Source: Aliiroseovarius sp. Z3 (GTDB taxonomy: Bacteria > Pseudomonadota > Alphaproteobacteria > Rhodobacterales > Rhodobacteraceae). Taken from it: a stretch of 64,000 bases of DNA. Of this stretch, positions 61,062-64,000 are shown piece after piece; position 1 is the stretch's first letter; every line of letters starts with the position of its first letter. The position numbers and the translations under genes were made by a program. The stretch spans positions 124,001 to 188,000 of the forward strand of contig NZ_JAFMZK010000002.1 of the NCBI RefSeq assembly GCF_029105185.1. The letters run 5' to 3'. The notes under the pieces are model-generated. The model searched no databases. It worked only from the letters and a program-made list of their open reading frames with translations, and was not told where the DNA came from.

Positions 61062-62468
61062 TCACATCAGGTCGCGCACGTCGGTCAGGCGTCCCGTCAA
61101 CGCCGCTGCGGCGGCCATGGCTGGCGACACAAGATGCGTGCGGCCCTTATAGCCTTGACGCCCTTCGAAGTTCCGGTTCGAGGTCGAGGCGCAGCGTTCT
61201 TCCTCGGACAGTTGATCGGGGTTCATGGCAAGGCACATCGAACAGCCCGCAAGGCGCCATTCGAAACCGGCCTCTTTGAAGATCTCGGCCAGGCCCTCTT
61301 CCTCGGCCTGAGCGCGCACTAGGCCGGATCCAGGTACGATCATCGCGCGCAGCCCGTCCTTAACCTTCTTGCCCTTGACCACGTCGGCCACGGCACGCAG
61401 GTCTTCGATACGCCCGTTGGTGCAGGACCCGATGAAAACGGTGTCGATCTCGATATCCGTCAGCTTCTGGCCGGGGGTCAGGCCCATATACTCGATAGCG
61501 CGTTTGGCCGCTTCGACCTTGCCGCCGGTGAAGTCTTCGGGGCTGGGTACGGTGGCGGAAATCGGCAGAACATCCTCGGGCGATGTGCCCCAGGTCACAA
61601 CCGGCTCGATCTCTTCCCCCTTAAGGGTGATCACCTTGTCAAAATGTGCGCCTTCGTCGGTATAAAGCGTCTTCCAATACTCCAGCGCCTGTTCCCACTG
61701 ACCGGCTTTCGGGGCGTGGGGGCGGCCCTTCACATATTCAAAGGTGGTTTCGTCGGGTGCAATCAGACCGGCGCGGGCACCGCCTTCGATGGCCATGTTG
61801 CAGACGGTCATACGGCCTTCCATCGACAGATCGCGGATCGCTTCGCCGCAATATTCGATGACATAGCCGGTGCCGCCAGCCGTGCCGGTCTTGCCGATCA
61901 CCGCGAGCGTGATGTCCTTCGCGGTCACGCCGGGCTTGAGCTTGCCCGTGATCTCGACCTTCATGTTCTTGGATTTCTTCTGGATCAGCGTTTGCGTTGC
62001 CAGAACATGCTCGACCTCAGAGGTGCCGATGCCGTGGGCCAGCGCGCCGAACGCACCGTGGGTTGCCGTGTGGCTGTCGCCGCAGACAACGGTCATGCCC
62101 GGCAGGGTCCAGCCTTGCTCGGGCCCGACGATATGCACGATGCCTTGGCGCACATCATCCACGGGGTAATAGTGAATGCCGAAATCCTTGGCGTTCTTGT
62201 CCAACGCCTCGACCTGAATACGGCTTTCCTCGTTCTCGATCCCCTTGGCGCGGTCCAGCGTGGTGGGGACGTTGTGGTCTGGCACCGCGATGGTCTTGTC
62301 GGGGGCGTGGACCTGCCGCCCGGCCATACGCAACCCTTCGAACGCCTGCGGGCTGGTTACTTCGTGGACCAGATGGCGGTCGATATACAGAAGGCAGGTG
62401 CCGTCATCGGCCTCGTGGGCCACATGGGCGTCCCAGATTTTGTCATAGAGTGTCTTCGGGGCGGTCAT
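61062..62468 (-). CDS. leuC: Isopropylmalate isomerase large subunit
   Basis: Catalyses the isomerisation of 2- to 3-isopropylmalate, with LeuD. The 468 residues carry [15 protein letters not shown] and [24 protein letters not shown]. The three [4Fe-4S] cysteines are in FIGSCTNGR and [13 protein letters not shown], and a C-terminal [10 protein letters not shown] follows. The ATG at [15 protein letters not shown] is preceded by GGAGAGCG. The frame is open another 14 codons but those are not conserved in type. It is the first of the leftward leu group. Confidence 0.97.
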   Translation of the reverse strand: MTAPKTLYDKIWDAHVAHEADDGTCLLYIDRHLVHEVTSPQAFEGLRMAGRQVHAPDKTIAVPDHNVPTTLDRAKGIENEESRIQVEALDKNAKDFGIHYYPVDDVRQGIVHIVGPEQGWTLPGMTVVCGDSHTATHGAFGALAHGIGTSEVEHVLATQTLIQKKSKNMKVEITGKLKPGVTAKDITLAVIGKTGTAGGTGYVIEYCGEAIRDLSMEGRMTVCNMAIEGGARAGLIAPDETTFEYVKGRPHAPKAGQWEQALEYWKTLYTDEGAHFDKVITLKGEEIEPVVTWGTSPEDVLPISATVPSPEDFTGGKVEAAKRAIEYMGLTPGQKLTDIEIDTVFIGSCTNGRIEDLRAVADVVKGKKVKDGLRAMIVPGSGLVRAQAEEEGLAEIFKEAGFEWRLAGCSMCLAMNPDQLSEEERCASTSNRNFEGRQGYKGRTHLVSPAMAAAAALTGRLTDVRDLM

Positions 62469-62716
62469 TTCGCTCTCCGTGGATGGTCGTGGATGTGTGT
62501 CAGGTTGCAATAGGTAAGGGGCACCACCTTACAGGTGGGCTTGCTGTGTCCGCGTCGCACCGAAAAACCGCCAGGGCAGGCGCGCGTGATCATCCATATC
62601 GAAAACCCGAGTCATGCTGCTGAGATACTCTTTTGCCAGCGTTGTCGCAAGGGTGTCGGGTGATGTGCTGTGTTCGACCTCTGGACGCGGAGAAGGTCGC
62701 ATGTAAAAGTCACAAC

Positions 62717-64000
62717 ATGGAGCCCGAAGCAACGCCGCATCCCGGCACATCACCCAGACAAAGCAGCGGCGCGGAAGACCTGCCAGAGCTTGCCACGACG
62801 ACCTTCGATACCTTGCGCGATCAGTTGATGCCGCTCTGGGATGAAGGTGCGACCTTCTTTTTCAGCCTGAGTCAGACATGGCGTCTGTATCAGGTGGCCA
62901 TCGTCGTGCTTCTGGCGCTGATAGCCTGGGCGGTCGGCAAGATGCTGAACCCCAAAATCGACCATTGGCTACGCTCGCGCGAGGGGTGGTCGAAACGCCG
63001 GTTGCGCTTTGCCATTCATACCAAGCGCCGTGTGCCCATGATGTTGTTCGTGGTGATGTCGTGGCTGATTGTCTCGGTGATGCGCGAGGTGACGTGGCCC
63101 TCGCGTTCCTATCTGATTGCGGCGATTGGCACTTTGGCGTTGGCCTGGGTGCTGGTCGGATTTGCCTCTGTCATCGTGGAAAACCGGGTTCTTCGGCGCA
63201 CGACGAAATGGGGATTGTGGATATATGTAACGCTTTATTATCTGGGCATTACCGATGAGATCGGTGAGGTGCTGGATAATCTCGCGATCTCGGCCGGGGA
63301 TTTCCATATCTCGCTTCTGGATGTTCTTCGGGCGGTGGTTGTTACGGCGGCCCTGTTTGCTTTGGCGCGGATGTTCAGTCGCGGCTCGGCCGAGAAGATA
63401 CGCAACAACGACGATATTTCGCCATCGATGCAGGTTCTGGCGGTCAAGTTCATCCAGCTTCTGCTGTATGGGGCGGCGTTCTTCCTGGGCCTGAAAGTGA
63501 TCGGTGTCGACCTGACCGGTCTGGCGGTTCTGTCCGGTGCCATCGGTGTGGGTCTTGGCTTCGGTCTGCAAAAGGTCGTGTCGAACCTCGTGTCCGGCGT
63601 GATCATCCTTTTGGACAAGTCGATCAAACCCGGCGATGTGATCAGCCTTGGCGAGACATTCGGCTGGATCCAGCAGCTTGGCGCGCGATATGTGTCGGTT
63701 GTCACCCGGGACGGGCGCGAATACCTGATCCCGAACGAAGACCTGATCACCGGGCAGGTGGTGAACTGGTCGCATACAAACTCGTTCGTCCGCTTGGACA
63801 TCTTTTTCGGCACAGCCTATGGAGATGACCCGCACAAGGTGCGCAAGGTTGCAATCGAAGCCGCCAGCAACGTGTCACGCGTTCTGAGCTTTCGCCCCCC
63901 GGTCTGTCACATTGTTGGATTTGGCGACAGCTCGGTTGACTATATCTTGCGGTTCTGGATCGACGATCCGACCGGCGGTCTGACCAACATTCGCGGCAAT
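62717..64000 (+). CDS. MscS-family mechanosensitive channel (3' end outside window)
   Basis: The frame is open from ATG to the window edge (428 codons seen). After an acidic N-terminus there are five or so hydrophobic segments between residues ~55 and 270. The MscS pore helix follows with LSGAIGVGLGFGLQKVVSNLVSG, then the conserved IILLDKSIKPGDVI and the beta-domain opening GWIQQLGARYVSVVTRDGREYLIPNEDL. Likely releases solutes on osmotic downshift. It is divergent from leuC with about 250 bp between. Confidence 0.92.
   Translation, partial: MEPEATPHPGTSPRQSSGAEDLPELATTTFDTLRDQLMPLWDEGATFFFSLSQTWRLYQVAIVVLLALIAWAVGKMLNPKIDHWLRSREGWSKRRLRFAIHTKRRVPMMLFVVMSWLIVSVMREVTWPSRSYLIAAIGTLALAWVLVGFASVIVENRVLRRTTKWGLWIYVTLYYLGITDEIGEVLDNLAISAGDFHISLLDVLRAVVVTAALFALARMFSRGSAEKIRNNDDISPSMQVLAVKFIQLLLYGAAFFLGLKVIGVDLTGLAVLSGAIGVGLGFGLQKVVSNLVSGVIILLDKSIKPGDVISLGETFGWIQQLGARYVSVVTRDGREYLIPNEDLITGQVVNWSHTNSFVRLDIFFGTAYGDDPHKVRKVAIEAASNVSRVLSFRPPVCHIVGFGDSSVDYILRFWIDDPTGGLTNIRGN

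Noticed and set aside
62529-62753. A leftward frame in the leuC-mscS gap
   Set aside because: No ribosome site or family resemblance, and it overlaps the start of the mscS gene.
1-64000. CRISPR arrays, insertion sequences, integrases, prophage genes or rRNA
   Set aside because: I looked for regular direct repeats, transposase or integrase motifs and rRNA segments by eye and found none; low-level remnants cannot be excluded without a search.

Overview
The window is about 64 kb of high-GC chromosomal DNA that reads as a marine alphaproteobacterium of the Rhodobacteraceae (Roseobacter type). Supporting signs are the argH-lysA-DUF4175 order, phaA-phaB, an RpoE-ChrR singlet-oxygen pair with its effector genes, a PEP/VPLPA-CTERM-like surface protein, a fused indolepyruvate:ferredoxin oxidoreductase, and leuB/leuD/leuC on one strand. 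No insertion sequence, prophage, integrase or CRISPR array was seen. Most of the window is core metabolism. This assignment rests on gene content read by eye, not on a database search.

Layout. 1-3.8 kb: DUF4175, lysA, a 38-codon LptM-like lipoprotein and argH, all leftward. 4-11.1 kb: lytic transglycosylase, tag, an EAL phosphodiesterase, phaA and phaB with PhaR-like palindromes, LysR and a YddG-like exporter. 11.1-18.6 kb: ydcH, a tRNA-type methyltransferase, DUF2007, ispB, ispE, a TPR protein, ETF-QO and greA. 18.6-33.2 kb: a membrane protein, an RND efflux pair, moaB, a phosphoesterase, a family-4 uracil-DNA glycosylase, pyrB, a PH-domain protein, a dihydroorotase-like pyrC', plsY, DUF805, DUF167, an HDAC-like deacetylase, a nitroreductase and an EI24 protein.

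33.3-41.3 kb is the most striking part. It holds rpoE-chrR, then the leftward pair DUF1365-SDR and the rightward run FAD oxidoreductase, Cfa-type methyltransferase, chalcone-isomerase-like protein, MFS transporter and DUF3833. The two arms diverge from a 145-bp gap that contains one TGATCC-N18-TAA promoter on each strand, and rpoE itself has a similar upstream element. This looks like the RpoE (singlet oxygen) effector regulon, with its probable furan/cyclopropane fatty acid module, condensed into one island beside its own sigma factor.

41.4-50.8 kb is an amino-acid catabolism block with two Lrp/AsnC regulators. One diverges from the indolepyruvate oxidoreductase. The other diverges from methionine gamma-lyase followed by an AceE-type E1, the mdeR-mdeA-mdeB arrangement. 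Between them is a glutathionyl-hydroquinone-reductase-like gene behind a perfect palindrome. 50.9-53.4 kb holds eroded remnants of a GtrB-type glycosyltransferase and a SAM methyltransferase in front of an apparently intact GtrA/GT-C fusion. 53.5-64 kb contains an orphan PilP/GspC-like protein, tRNA-Pro(CGG), a GNAT, leuB, an exo/endonuclease-phosphatase family protein, a membrane protein, leuD, a CTERM-like protein, leuC and the start of a MscS channel.
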